NCBI GenBank assembly: GCA_964402175.1
Contig: CAYOBN010000012.1
Coordinates: 1 to 64,000, forward strand
DNA from: JAWKUK01 sp964402175
GTDB lineage: Bacteria; Planctomycetota; UBA1135; GCA-002686595
Length of the DNA: 64,000 bases
Direction: 5' to 3'
A program made the translations under genes and the position numbers. The first letter of the stretch is position 1. Each line of letters starts with the position of its first letter. Under the pieces are notes generated by a model. The model was not told the DNA's origin and ran no database searches. It worked only from the letters and a program-made list of their open reading frames with translations. This document shows positions 1 through 9,349 of the stretch, piece after piece.

Positions 1-84
1 TTGGCGGCGAGGTCGCGCGCGCGGAGCGCGCGCGAGCGCGCGCCCTCGCCGCCAAGTCGTACCTGGTACCGTTCGTTCGGCGAA
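1..84. repeat. Hairpin plus GTACC-rich repeat at window edge
   Basis: Bases 1-11 and 45-55 are perfect inverted repeats around a GC-rich, self-complementary middle. They are followed at 60-73 by TACCTGGTACCGTT and then a GTTCGGCGA tail. The same TACCTGGTACCGTT core recurs at 21492-21505 beside another long hairpin, also followed by TTCGGCGA. This is seen directly in the sequence. I infer a dispersed, REP-like or MITE-like noncoding element. The left part of this copy may lie outside the window. Confidence 0.5.
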
Positions 85-89
85 CCAGC

Positions 90-593
90 CTACGGCAACG
101 TCCCGAAGTTCAGCGTCCGCTCCAAGAGCTGGTCCGCGATCAGGAACTCATCCGGGACATCCGCCCGGTCCTCCAGGCACCCGAAGTGGATCTGCAACCG
201 GTCGATGCCCGCTGACCGCAGGGCGATCTGCGACACCCTGACCACGTCCAGCACCCGGTCCGGGAGCCCCCGGCCCGACGGTTCTTCGAACACCAGCTCC
301 GCGGAGCCCGACCGCACCAGCTCCAGGTCGACCGCCACTGGCTGGCCAGCCCCCACCGACCGCACCACCGCGGGGCGGGCGCCCTGGTGCCAGGTCGGGC
401 GCGCGAAGAGCCCCTTCAGCACCTTGCCGTCGTGCGCGCGGATCCGGAACCCCACGACATCGACCCCGCCGGTCGACAACTCCGGGCGGGGCGTGAAGAA
501 GAGCCCTTGTTCCTCACCGAGGAGGCAGCGCAGGCGTTCCCGCCAGTACGTGGGCTCCAGGAGCAGAGGATGGACGTGACGCCGTTCGGGCAT
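90..593 (-). CDS. Hypothetical protein, 167 aa
   Basis: I recognise no family. The protein begins MPERRHVHPLLL after a GAAGG that could act as a ribosome binding site. It has no signal peptide or membrane segment and has mixed alpha/beta composition. The middle is a beta-strand-like stretch (VDVVGFRIRAHDGKVLKG) of the kind seen in small cap domains of esterases, but this resemblance is weak. The gene is divergent from the amidohydrolase operon, with about 270 bp between the two starts. The reading frame stays open far upstream of this ATG, but that extension has the arginine- and proline-rich composition of a shadow frame, so I chose the internal ATG. Confidence 0.55.
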   Translation of the reverse strand: MPERRHVHPLLLEPTYWRERLRCLLGEEQGLFFTPRPELSTGGVDVVGFRIRAHDGKVLKGLFARPTWHQGARPAVVRSVGAGQPVAVDLELVRSGSAELVFEEPSGRGLPDRVLDVVRVSQIALRSAGIDRLQIHFGCLEDRADVPDEFLIADQLLERTLNFGTLP

Positions 594-861
594 GCCTTCT
601 CTACAGCGTCGAGCGCCGCCAGACCGAACGCCCAATCCCCACCGGAAGTCTCGATCAGGGGCACCCATCGCGCGGGGCGGTTCGGGCCACGTAATACCTG
701 GCGATCCCGCCCCCGGTCTGCCCCTTCTCACATTGTCCGGAGCCCCGCGCTCCCTATCATGCCGCGAGCCGGTCCGGCCACGCCCGCCCCCGCCCTGCCC
801 GGGTGGGGGCCTCCGTGCGCCTGCCGGTCTCGCCCCCACGTTCGCGACCCCCTTGCGGAAC

Positions 862-2295
862 ATGCTCCAGAACGACCCGCTGGCCGCCCCCCGAGGCGCC
901 CGTCCCCGTCTCACTGCGGCCCTCTTGGCCGCGCCGCTCCTCGGGTGGCTCGCGGGCCCGCTGGCCGCACAGGCGGAGCCGACGCCCCCGAGCGCTGCCC
1001 AAGGCGAGCTCCTCGCGGTCCGCGCCCGCCACGTGCTCGTCGCGCCCGGTGAGCACCTCACCGATGCGGTCGTGCTCGTGAAGAACGGCCGGATCACCGC
1101 CGTCGGCCAGGGCCTCGCGATCCCCGAGGGCGCGCGCGTCCTCGAGGGCGAGGTCGTCTGCGCCGGGTTCATCGACGCGTGGTCGGGCATCGGCCTCGAC
1201 GCGCGCTCGATCGACGACGGCCGCACCGACGCCGCGACGCGCGCGACCGATGCGCTCGATCCTTGGACGAGCGAGCACGAGCGGCGCGAAGCCGTCGCCG
1301 CGGGCGTGCTGCTCGCGCGCGTCCAGACGGGTGTCGCGTCGGAGTTCGGCGGGATCTCCGCGGTCGTGCGCAACGGGCACGCGGGCGACGCGCTCGTGGT
1401 GCTGCCCGACGCGACGATCGGCGCCGCCGTCGGCATCTCCGACCGCGGCCGCGGCAAAGACGCCTTCGACCGCCTGGCGGAGGCCGATCGCCTCGGCGCG
1501 AAGCTCGGCGCGGCGCGCGACTACCGCGCGGAGTGGGTCGAGTACGAGAAGCAGCTCGGCGAGTGGCAGAAGAAGATCGCCGAGAAGGAGAAGGAGCTCG
1601 AGAAGGACTTCAAGAAGGCCCAGAAGGCCCGCGAGAAGGACATCGAGGACGCCAAGAAGAAGGGCGAAGAGCACAAGGACAAGGAGTACAAGGAGGACAA
1701 GCGCCCGAAGACCCCGCGCTTCGACGCGGAGAAGGACACCCTCGCGCGCGTCGTCTCCGGTGAGCTCCCGCTGTTCGTGCGCTGCGACGGCCTTGTCGAG
1801 CTGCGCGCGCTGCTGCAAGGCACTGCCCCCTTCCCGCGCGTGCGCCTGGTCATCGTCGGGGGCCTCGGGCTCGCCGACGACGGCGGCGAAGTCGTCGCGC
1901 GCGAGCTCGCCCAGCGCCGCATCCCGGTGCTCGTGCAGCCGATCCCCTACAACGAGGTCGACGGCGCGCGGCCCGCGGGCCAGAGCCTCGGCTTCGCTGC
2001 GCACCTCGCGCGCCTCGGCGTGGACGTCCTGCTCGGCACGGGGCCGGCTTCGACGCGCGACCTGCCGCTGATGGCGGCGCTCGCGGTGGGCCACGGGCTC
2101 GACCGCGATGCCGCGCTGCACGCGCTGACGCTCGGCGCGGCGCGCGCGCTCGATCTCGCCAGCGAAGTCGGCACGGTCGAGGTCGGCAAGCGCGCCGAGC
2201 TGCTCGTGCTCGACGGGCTCCCTTTCACCAGCAGCGGGCGCGTGCGCGCTGCGGTCTCCGACGGCAAAGTCGTCCACGAGGTCCCAGCGCGCTGA
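862..2295 (+). CDS. Exported amidohydrolase-like pseudoenzyme 1
   Basis: This 477-aa protein has an N-terminal signal peptide (hydrophobic LLAAPLLGWLAGPLAAQA). It then shows the amidohydrolase N-terminal strand set (VLVKNGRITAVGQGL) and the C-terminal composite-sandwich motif (VGTVEVGKRAELLVLDG). Where family members have the metal-binding HxH after the first barrel strand, this one reads GFIDAWSGIG, so both histidines are missing. The usual Asp-bearing loop after barrel strand 8 reads GTGPAST. Residues about 223-291 are a Lys/Glu-rich, probably helical or disordered insertion. It is the first gene of an 11-gene same-strand array and lies 37 bp before the next one. Membership of the fold family is clear. 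Loss of metal catalysis is inferred from the missing ligands. Confidence 0.82.
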   Translation: MLQNDPLAAPRGARPRLTAALLAAPLLGWLAGPLAAQAEPTPPSAAQGELLAVRARHVLVAPGEHLTDAVVLVKNGRITAVGQGLAIPEGARVLEGEVVCAGFIDAWSGIGLDARSIDDGRTDAATRATDALDPWTSEHERREAVAAGVLLARVQTGVASEFGGISAVVRNGHAGDALVVLPDATIGAAVGISDRGRGKDAFDRLAEADRLGAKLGAARDYRAEWVEYEKQLGEWQKKIAEKEKELEKDFKKAQKAREKDIEDAKKKGEEHKDKEYKEDKRPKTPRFDAEKDTLARVVSGELPLFVRCDGLVELRALLQGTAPFPRVRLVIVGGLGLADDGGEVVARELAQRRIPVLVQPIPYNEVDGARPAGQSLGFAAHLARLGVDVLLGTGPASTRDLPLMAALAVGHGLDRDAALHALTLGAARALDLASEVGTVEVGKRAELLVLDGLPFTSSGRVRAAVSDGKVVHEVPAR

Positions 2296-2332
2296 GGCGC
2301 GAGCGCCTAGCCCTTACCTGGAACACTGAGCG

Positions 2333-3487
2333 ATGCTCCAACAGATCACACTCCTAGGGACCCTCCTCGGGACCTTCCTCGGCACGTTCCTCGCCGGGGA
2401 GCCCGCGGCTCCGCCGACGTCCGACGCGGGCGCCGCCGTCGTCCTGCAGGCGACGCGCGTGCACGTCGGCGACGGCACGGTGCTCGAGAACGGCCAGGTC
2501 GTCGTGCGCGGCGGCAAGATCGTGCAAGTGGGCGAGAAGCTCACGCTGCCCGAGGGGGCCGAGCTCGTCCAGCTCACCGGTGAGCTCTCGCCGGGCCTCG
2601 TCGCCCTGCGCGACTTCTCGACCGCGCGCGGCGAGCATGTCGATTCGACGCGCAACGTCATGCCGACGGTGGACCTCGCCCACGCCTTCGATGCGCGCCA
2701 CCGCGACGCCGCGGCCCTCGTGGCCGAAGGCATCACGACTGCGGTGCTCGCGGCGCCGGGCTCCGAGCTCATCGGTGGCCTCGCGGCTGTCGTCGATCCG
2801 GGCTCGGGCGTCGTGCTGAAGCGCGGCGCGCTCCTGTGTGTCGGCGCGGGCACCCGCGCGCTGGCGTTCAACCGCTACCCGACCAGCACGGCGGCCCAGT
2901 ACACCGAGCTCGATGCGCTCTTCGGCTCGACCGAAGGTCCGGCGGGCGCGGTGTTCCAGCGCGCGAAACGCCGCGAGCTGCCCGTGCTGCTCGACGTCGT
3001 CGACCGCGCGGACGTGCTGCGCGCCGCCGCGTTTGCGAAGCGCCACGGCCTCGGCGGAGCGCTCGTCGGCGCGGTGCGCTGGGGCGACGTCGCGGGCGCG
3101 GTGAAGGACGCCGGCCTCGCGATCGTCGTCGGCCCGATCCAGCTCGGCGGCTTCGGCCCCGCGGCGGCCGAGGCCGTGCGCGCGGCGGAGGCCGGCGTGC
3201 GCATCGGCTTCGCGGCCGACGCCCCTGACAACCACCCGGCCTTGCTGCGCGCGACCGCGGCCCAGTGTGTGCTCGCGGGCCTCGCGCCGAACGCGGCCCT
3301 GCGCGGGCTGACCCACGAAGCGGCGACGATCGCCGGCGTGGCGGACCGCACGGGCCGCATCGCAGCGGGCCTCGAAGCCGACCTCGTCCTGTGGAGCGGC
3401 TCGCCCACGGACCTCACCAGCCGCGCGCTCTCCGTCTGGAGCGACGGCCGCCTCGTCCACACCGCCCCGCAAGGAGGCCAAGAGTGA
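2333..3487 (+). CDS. Exported amidohydrolase-like pseudoenzyme 2
   Basis: At 384 aa this is the shortest member of the array. The N-terminus is an unusual Leu-Gly-Thr repeat (LLGTLLGTFLGTFLAG) that could serve as a signal sequence or membrane anchor. The entry strand is VVVRGGKIVQVGEKLTLP, and the C-terminal motif is GRIAAGLEADLVLWSG. The HxH position reads GLVALRDFST and has no histidine. One Asp-containing loop (FAADAPDN) may correspond to the barrel strand 8 Asp. The stop codon overlaps the GTG start of the next gene (GTGA), so coupled translation is likely. I regard it as a catalytically degenerate amidohydrolase whose substrate or partner cannot be read from the sequence. Confidence 0.78.
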   Translation: MLQQITLLGTLLGTFLGTFLAGEPAAPPTSDAGAAVVLQATRVHVGDGTVLENGQVVVRGGKIVQVGEKLTLPEGAELVQLTGELSPGLVALRDFSTARGEHVDSTRNVMPTVDLAHAFDARHRDAAALVAEGITTAVLAAPGSELIGGLAAVVDPGSGVVLKRGALLCVGAGTRALAFNRYPTSTAAQYTELDALFGSTEGPAGAVFQRAKRRELPVLLDVVDRADVLRAAAFAKRHGLGGALVGAVRWGDVAGAVKDAGLAIVVGPIQLGGFGPAAAEAVRAAEAGVRIGFAADAPDNHPALLRATAAQCVLAGLAPNAALRGLTHEAATIAGVADRTGRIAAGLEADLVLWSGSPTDLTSRALSVWSDGRLVHTAPQGGQE

Positions 3488-4728
3488 TCTCCCTGTTTGC
3501 ACCCCTCGCCCTGACCGCGGCGCTCGCCGTGGCGCCGGAGGTCCCGCAGGGGGCCCCGACCGCCCAGCCCGCCGCCGAGGGCCGCACGTGGACGATCCAC
3601 GCGAAGGCGCTCTACACCTCGACGGGCGCCGTACACGAGAACGCGGTCGTCCTCGTCCAGGACGGCAAGATCCGCGCGATCACGCCCGGCGCCGTCGCTC
3701 CGCGCGACGCGATCGAAGTGGCGGCCGTGACGGCGGGTTTCGTCGACGCGGGCGCGCGCATCCACGACGGCCTCTACTCGGTCGAGCAGTCGACCGAGGT
3801 CCAGCCGCACCGCGCGATCGCCGACTCGATCGACCCGTTCGACGTGCGCTGGCAGCGCCTCGCCGCGAGCGGCGTCACGACCGCGTACGTCGCGCCGCTC
3901 GAGCGCAACGTGATCGGTGGCCTCGGCCTCGCGCTGAAGACCGCCGGCAAAGCCGACGTCGCGGCGCGCACGGTCGCGGGCCGCGGCTACGTCACCGGCG
4001 CCATCGGCTCCCTGCCGAGCTCGGGCAACAGCCCGGCGTTCAGCCGGCCGACGAGCTTCTACAACCGCCGCCCGACGACGCGCATGGGCGTCGAGTGGGA
4101 GTGGCGCAAGGCGTTCTTCGACGCCGTGGCGGCCAAGCGGCTCCCCGAGCGCGAGTTCCCCGGCGCCGAGCACCTGCGCAAGGTGCTCGCCGGTGAGCTC
4201 GGCCTCTACATCACGGCCTGGACGACGCAGGACATCCGCACGGCGATCTTCCTGAAGGAAGAGCTCGAGCGCGAAGGTTTCGGCAAGGTCCAGCTCGTGC
4301 TCGAAGCCGCCGCCGAAGCGCACCGCGAACCGAAGCTGCTCGTGCGCAGCGGCGCGGCGGTGATCCTGCCGCCGTTCCCGGCCCAGGGGCGCACGCAGGA
4401 CCAGGCCTTCATGCCGCTGGAGCTCCCGAAGCTGCTCGCCGACCTCGGCGTGACCTTCGCGCTGTCGGCCCATGACGCCCGCGACCCCGAAGCGCGCCTC
4501 GCGGCGCAGGCCGGTTTCGCCGTGCGCGGCGGCCTCGGCTTCGAACAGGCGCTCGCGGCGGTCACGCTGAACCCCGCGCGCATCCTCGGTATCGACGGCC
4601 GCGTCGGCTCGGTCGAAGTCGGCAAGGACGCCGACCTCGTCCTCTGGAACGGTCAGCCCTTCGAGGCCACCTCTGGCATCGTCGGCGTGCTCGTCGACGG
4701 CGCCCTCGTCGTCGACCCGCGCCGCTGA
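3484..4728 (+). CDS. Exported amidohydrolase-like pseudoenzyme 3
   Basis: I chose the GTG at 3484 because it overlaps the previous stop and gives a signal peptide at once (VISLFAPLALTAALAVA). The protein is 414 aa. Family hallmarks are VVLVQDGKIRAITPG near the N-terminus and VGSVEVGKDADLVLWNG near the C-terminus. The HxH position reads GFVDAGARIH, which does not preserve the motif. A conserved DSIDPFDVRWQ stretch resembles the IDP motif of paralogues 4 and 11 (DSIDPVNF, DSVDPYNR), so these degenerate members form a related subgroup. The gap to the next gene is 65 bp. Confidence 0.8.
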   Translation: MISLFAPLALTAALAVAPEVPQGAPTAQPAAEGRTWTIHAKALYTSTGAVHENAVVLVQDGKIRAITPGAVAPRDAIEVAAVTAGFVDAGARIHDGLYSVEQSTEVQPHRAIADSIDPFDVRWQRLAASGVTTAYVAPLERNVIGGLGLALKTAGKADVAARTVAGRGYVTGAIGSLPSSGNSPAFSRPTSFYNRRPTTRMGVEWEWRKAFFDAVAAKRLPEREFPGAEHLRKVLAGELGLYITAWTTQDIRTAIFLKEELEREGFGKVQLVLEAAAEAHREPKLLVRSGAAVILPPFPAQGRTQDQAFMPLELPKLLADLGVTFALSAHDARDPEARLAAQAGFAVRGGLGFEQALAAVTLNPARILGIDGRVGSVEVGKDADLVLWNGQPFEATSGIVGVLVDGALVVDPRR

Positions 4729-4793
4729 TGTGGTGCCGCTGACGCCCCCCCTCCACGAACACCCCCCGACGTCCTGACGTCCGCCCTCGCCCG

Positions 4794-6263
4794 ATGAACG
4801 CCCTCTCCTTCCGCCCTGCGCCGCGCCTCGGTCGCGCCGCGCTCCTTCTGTCCCTCGCCGTCGGCGCGGGGCTCTCCACCACGGCTGCTGCGTCGCCCGC
4901 CCAGGCCGACAAACTCGCCGTCAAAGCCGGCAAGGTCATCACCCTCGACGGGGCGGTGATCGAGGACGGCGTCGTCGTCATCGAAGGCGGGCGCGTCACG
5001 GCGGTCGGCAAAGCCGCCGACGTGCAGGTGCCGTGGGACGCGCGCGTCATCGACCAGCCGGGCCTGACGGCGTTCCCGGGCTTCGTCGAAGCGCACTCGA
5101 ACAACGGCATGGACCGGCCGAACGAGAGCCTCGACGTCGCGCCGTTCCTCGAGGTGCGCGACTCGATCGACCCCGTCAACTTCTACTTCGAGGAGTGCCT
5201 GCGCAACGGGATCCTGACGATCAACGTCCAGCAGGGCGCCGACACGGTGATCGCGGGCCAGGGCATGGTCGTGCGGCCGTTCGGGATGACGGTCGAGGAG
5301 ATGCTCGTGAAGCCGAACGCGGGCCTCAAGATGTCGGCCGCGCCGAAGTCCGGTAAGTCCCGCGCGACGCAGCTCCAGGCGCTGCGCGGCGCGTTCTCGG
5401 GGCTCAAGACGACCCTCGAGGAGATGGTGCAGCGCAAGAAGGACGGCAACGACTTCGACCGCCGCCAAGCGCTCTACCAAGGGCGCACCGTCGAGGGTGA
5501 AGCCGCCAAGGGCAAGGCGCTCCAGAGCAAGGGTTGGAAGGTCGACGGCTTCGAGCTCGTCCCGCGCGGCGAGATCGACAACAAGCTCGAGCCGCTCGTG
5601 CGCGTCGTCGAAGGGCGCCTGCCCGTGTGGTTCTACTGCGGCAACGCGGTCGATGTGCACGCGGCGCTCGCGGTCGCGAAGGAGAACGGGTTCCTCGAGC
5701 ACACGACGCTCGTGCTCGCCAGCGGCTGCTTCAAAGCGGCCGAGGCGATCAAGGCCGCCGGTGTGTCCGTCGTCCTCGACGGCAACCTCGTGCACAGCGA
5801 GCGCGACCCGGTCACGAACGCGGAGATCGAGACCTTCGTCGCGAAGGTCTACGCCGACCACGGCATCCGCTTCGCGCTGACCTCGACGGGCGACGCGAAC
5901 CGCTCGCTCTGGTACCAGGCGGCGCAGTGCGTGGCGCGCGGTCTGTCGCGCGATGCGGCGCTGGCCGCGGTGACGACGACGCCGGCGGCGATGCTCGGCC
6001 TCGGCGACCGCGTCGGCAAGCTCGCGAAGGGCTGCGACGGCAACCTCGTGCTGCTGTCGGGTGACCCGCTCAGCGTCACGGCGCGCGTCGAGCACGTCGT
6101 GCTGCGCGGCCAGCACGTCTACGACCGCTCGAAGGACGTCCGCGCGAAGTACCTGCTGGATGGCACGCAGCCGGCCAGCACCAGCGCGGAGCACATCGAG
6201 CTCGTCGACATCCACGAAGAAGAGCGCAAGATGGGCGAGGCCCGTAAGGACGGCGACAAGTGA
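4794..6263 (+). CDS. Exported amidohydrolase-like pseudoenzyme 4
   Basis: This 489-aa protein has a signal peptide (LGRAALLLSLAVGAGLSTTAAA). The amidohydrolase entry is VVVIEGGRVTAVGKAAD and the exit motif is VGKLAKGCDGNLVLLSG. The metal motif reads GFVEAHSNNG: the first His is kept and the second is replaced by Asn. It is the least decayed of the degenerate members at this position. A Lys-rich segment lies near residues 205-245. The late loop ALTSTGDAN places an Asp close to the expected barrel strand 8 position. Its stop overlaps the next start (GTGA). The C-terminus extends past the usual end with a charged tail (EERKMGEARKDGDK). Confidence 0.8.
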   Translation: MNALSFRPAPRLGRAALLLSLAVGAGLSTTAAASPAQADKLAVKAGKVITLDGAVIEDGVVVIEGGRVTAVGKAADVQVPWDARVIDQPGLTAFPGFVEAHSNNGMDRPNESLDVAPFLEVRDSIDPVNFYFEECLRNGILTINVQQGADTVIAGQGMVVRPFGMTVEEMLVKPNAGLKMSAAPKSGKSRATQLQALRGAFSGLKTTLEEMVQRKKDGNDFDRRQALYQGRTVEGEAAKGKALQSKGWKVDGFELVPRGEIDNKLEPLVRVVEGRLPVWFYCGNAVDVHAALAVAKENGFLEHTTLVLASGCFKAAEAIKAAGVSVVLDGNLVHSERDPVTNAEIETFVAKVYADHGIRFALTSTGDANRSLWYQAAQCVARGLSRDAALAAVTTTPAAMLGLGDRVGKLAKGCDGNLVLLSGDPLSVTARVEHVVLRGQHVYDRSKDVRAKYLLDGTQPASTSAEHIELVDIHEEERKMGEARKDGDK

Positions 6264-9200
6264 GCGAGCCCGGGAACCAAGGGCTGCGCGCGCACCTTGC
6301 GGCGCGGCTCGCTTCGGCCGTCGCGTTCACGCTGGTGGTCGCGGCGAGCGCGACCGCTGGCGACGTGTTGGTCCTGCGCGCCGGGACGGCGCTGACGATG
6401 GCCGACGACGGGCTCGGTGAGATCCGGGACGCCGTCGTGCTGATCGACAATGGCAAGGTGGTCGCGGTGGGCGCGCGCGCGTCGGTCGCGATCCCCGAGG
6501 GCGCGCGCTTCATCGACTACGGCGACGCGGCGGTGCTGATGCCGGGCCTCGTGGCCGTCGACAGCCGCTACGGCTCCAGCGTGCCCTCCGAGCGCACCGC
6601 GGACCTGACGCTCGCCGCGCTCGACAACTTCGATCCGTACACGACGCTGCACGGGGCGCTGTCCCACGGCATCACGACGCTGTACATGACGCCGGCGCGC
6701 GGGCGCCTCGTCGCGGGCACCGCTGCGGTCGTCAAGGCCGCGGGCACGCCCGACGGCCGCGTCGTCAAGGACGGCGGCATCCTGCACGGCTCGATCGCCG
6801 AGGACGCGCGCCGCACGCCCGGCTTCTGGGAGCCGCGGGTGCCCGCCACGGTCGACGTCGGGCTCGGGCTCGAACAGCCGCAGCTCCCGCGCACGACGAT
6901 GGGCGCGGTGCTGGCGCTCGACGAGCTCTTGCGGCTCGCGTCGGGTGAGTCCGCGCTCGCGGCCGAGTACGGTCCGCGCACGGGCGCTGCGCTGCGCGCG
7001 GCGCTCGACGCGCGGGCGGTCTGGCGCATGGGGGCGAACTCCACCGCCGAGGTGCGCGCGCTGCTCGACTTCTTCGCGGCGCGCAAGCTGCCGCTCGTGC
7101 TCGACGGCGCGGGGCAAGCGGCCAGCATGGCCGCGGACATCGCCAAGGCCGGGGTCCCCGTCATCGTGCGCCCCGCGTACCGCGGGGGTAACGATGTCGG
7201 CAAGTCGGTCGATGCCGTATGGCCCGATGACAGCGTCTTCGCGCAGCTCGCTGCGGCGGGGGTGAAGGTCGCGCTCGCGGCGCCGGAAGCGGCGTCGAGC
7301 GATGACCTCTTGTTCGGCGCGGCGCTGGCGTTGCGCGGCGGGGCGGAGCTCGGGGACGTGCTCCTCGCGCTGACCCGCCACAGCGCCGAAGTGCTCGGCG
7401 TCGACGGGCGCGTCGGCTCGATCGCGGTCGGCAAAGACGCGGACCTCGCGGTGTTCTCGGCCCTGCCGCTCGCGCAAGGTGGCCAGCCGATCGCGACGTG
7501 GGTCGACGGCGAAGTGGCGTGGGACCTGCACCGCGATGCGGCGCGCCTCGCGCGGTACAACGCCGAGCAGGCGGGCATCGACGTCGATACGGTCGCACTG
7601 CCGGCGCCCGCGACGGTGCTGTCGGTCGCGGAGCTGCACCTCGGTGACGGCCACGTCCTGACCCCTGGCGAGGTGCTCCTGCGCGACGGTAAGGTCGCCG
7701 AGGTCGGCACCCGCGTCGGGCGCCCGGCCGGGGCCGTCGTCGTGACGGGCCAGGCGGCGATGCCCGGCATGATCGACGCGCTCGGCTTCCTGGGTCTCGA
7801 GGGTTCGTCGCGGCCGTTCTCGAGCCGCGCCGACAACACGCGCATCCTGGCGCCGGGCGACCGCGTCGACCGCATGGTCGCGCAGCGCGGCATCACCACG
7901 GTGCACCTCGGCTCGCGCAACATCTCGGGCGCGACGACGCCGACCGTGGCGTACAAGCCCGCGGCCGCGTCGTTCGAGGGCCTCGTCGTCGATCCCTCGG
8001 CTTCGGTGCGCATGCGCTGGAACGAGGACATCGTCGTCGAGTCCGGCAACGTGGTGCGGCAGACGCTCGCGAAGGCGATCGAGTACCGCCAGAAGTGGGA
8101 CAAGTACGCAGCCGACTTGGCGAAGTGGAAGCCCTCGGCGGAGTCGGACTCCGCCGGCGAGGCGAAGCCCGCGGACGAGGCCGAGAAGAAGCCCGCCGAA
8201 GAGGCGAAGTCCGAAGAGAAGAAGGACGCCAAGAAGAAGAAGGGCGAGCGCGATCCCGCGCGCAGCGTCACGGGTGTCTTCGAAGGCACTTCGAAGGCGG
8301 GCGAAGCCTCGAGCCCTGTCCGACTGCAGCTCCGCGAGCACGCCGACGGCACGGTGGAAGGCAACGTGCGCACGGTGCACCACCGCGACGTGCTGCCGGT
8401 GACCGGCAAGCGCGACGGCTACGACCTGACGCTGACGGCGGAGAGCCCCGAGCGGGTCTACACGCTGAAGCTCGCCGAGGTCTTCTCGAACGACCCCCAG
8501 CCCGAGGAGAAGAAGGGCAAGAAGGGCGCCGGCGAGAAGCCTGCGGAGGAGCCGAAGAAGGACGGCGCCGGGATGGCCTTCGACGAGCCGGAAGGTGAGA
8601 AGAAGGACGAAGGCGAGAAGAAGGACGAGAAGAAGGAGGAGCCTCCGGTCCAGTTCTTCCTGCGCGGTGACATCCTGGTCGACGGCGCGGTCATTGCGAC
8701 CCTCGACGTCGAGCAGAAGTCGACGGAGTACCGTGTCGTGAAGCGGCCCGAGCTCACCCGCGAAAGCGGCGCGGCCGCGCCGGCCGAGCCGAAGGGCAAG
8801 CCGAAAGCGCCGGCGATCGATCCCGACCTCGAGATCCTGCGCCGGGCGATGCAAGGCGACGCGGCGGTCCTCGTCGAAGTCGAGCGTCCGGACCAGATCC
8901 TCGCGTGTGTGGCGGCATTCGAAGAGGCCGGCCTGAAGCCGGTGCTCGTCGGCGCCGATGGCGCGGAGCGGCTCGCGGACCAACTGCGCGGGCGCATCGC
9001 GGGCATCCTGCCGTCGCGGTCGCTGACGCGCTCGCTCTCGGCGACGCGCAGCGTGAACCGCTACGCGGAGCTGGCGGCGAGCGGCCTGCCGATCGCGTTC
9101 CACAGCGCGGCGGAAGAGGGCGCGGCCGAGCTGCCGACGTTTGCGCTGCACGCGGTCGTCGACGGGCTCAGCCCGCAGGCGGCGATCGTCGCGCTGACGT

Positions 9201-9349
9201 CGGGTGCGGCGCGCATGTTGGGCCTCCAGTCGCGCGTCGGCGCGCTCTCGGTCGGCCTCGATGCGGACGTGCTCCTGCTCGATCGCAGCCCCTACGCGCC
9301 GGGCGCCGCGGTGCAGCGCGTCTGGGTGAACGGCCAGGAGGTCCGTTGA
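6260..9349 (+). CDS. Double amidohydrolase-like pseudoenzyme with inserted beta domain
   Basis: This 1029-aa protein holds two amidohydrolase units in one chain. Unit A (about residues 25-430) ends in VGSIAVGKDADLAVFS. Unit B starts near residue 450 (VLLRDGKVAEVGTRVG) and ends in VGALSVGLDADVLLLD. Neither has HxH: the positions read GLVAVDSRYG and GMIDALGFLG. Unit B is split by a long insertion (about 620-850). The insertion has two Lys/Glu-rich linkers flanking a beta-rich segment (VTGVFEGTSK, GTVEGNVRTVHH, YDLTLTAES) that looks like a small barrel or sandwich. A hydrophobic segment near the N-terminus (VAFTLVVAASATAG) probably directs export. The GTG start overlaps the previous stop, and the stop shares one base with the next ATG. 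Confidence 0.8.
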   Translation: MSEPGNQGLRAHLAARLASAVAFTLVVAASATAGDVLVLRAGTALTMADDGLGEIRDAVVLIDNGKVVAVGARASVAIPEGARFIDYGDAAVLMPGLVAVDSRYGSSVPSERTADLTLAALDNFDPYTTLHGALSHGITTLYMTPARGRLVAGTAAVVKAAGTPDGRVVKDGGILHGSIAEDARRTPGFWEPRVPATVDVGLGLEQPQLPRTTMGAVLALDELLRLASGESALAAEYGPRTGAALRAALDARAVWRMGANSTAEVRALLDFFAARKLPLVLDGAGQAASMAADIAKAGVPVIVRPAYRGGNDVGKSVDAVWPDDSVFAQLAAAGVKVALAAPEAASSDDLLFGAALALRGGAELGDVLLALTRHSAEVLGVDGRVGSIAVGKDADLAVFSALPLAQGGQPIATWVDGEVAWDLHRDAARLARYNAEQAGIDVDTVALPAPATVLSVAELHLGDGHVLTPGEVLLRDGKVAEVGTRVGRPAGAVVVTGQAAMPGMIDALGFLGLEGSSRPFSSRADNTRILAPGDRVDRMVAQRGITTVHLGSRNISGATTPTVAYKPAAASFEGLVVDPSASVRMRWNEDIVVESGNVVRQTLAKAIEYRQKWDKYAADLAKWKPSAESDSAGEAKPADEAEKKPAEEAKSEEKKDAKKKKGERDPARSVTGVFEGTSKAGEASSPVRLQLREHADGTVEGNVRTVHHRDVLPVTGKRDGYDLTLTAESPERVYTLKLAEVFSNDPQPEEKKGKKGAGEKPAEEPKKDGAGMAFDEPEGEKKDEGEKKDEKKEEPPVQFFLRGDILVDGAVIATLDVEQKSTEYRVVKRPELTRESGAAAPAEPKGKPKAPAIDPDLEILRRAMQGDAAVLVEVERPDQILACVAAFEEAGLKPVLVGADGAERLADQLRGRIAGILPSRSLTRSLSATRSVNRYAELAASGLPIAFHSAAEEGAAELPTFALHAVVDGLSPQAAIVALTSGAARMLGLQSRVGALSVGLDADVLLLDRSPYAPGAAVQRVWVNGQEVR

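Noticed and set aside
6119..9151. A 1010-codon open frame antisense to the double amidohydrolase gene
   Set aside because: Its product is Arg/Ala/His-rich without motifs, the pattern of a high-GC shadow frame. The plus strand has a clear fold and start-stop overlaps.
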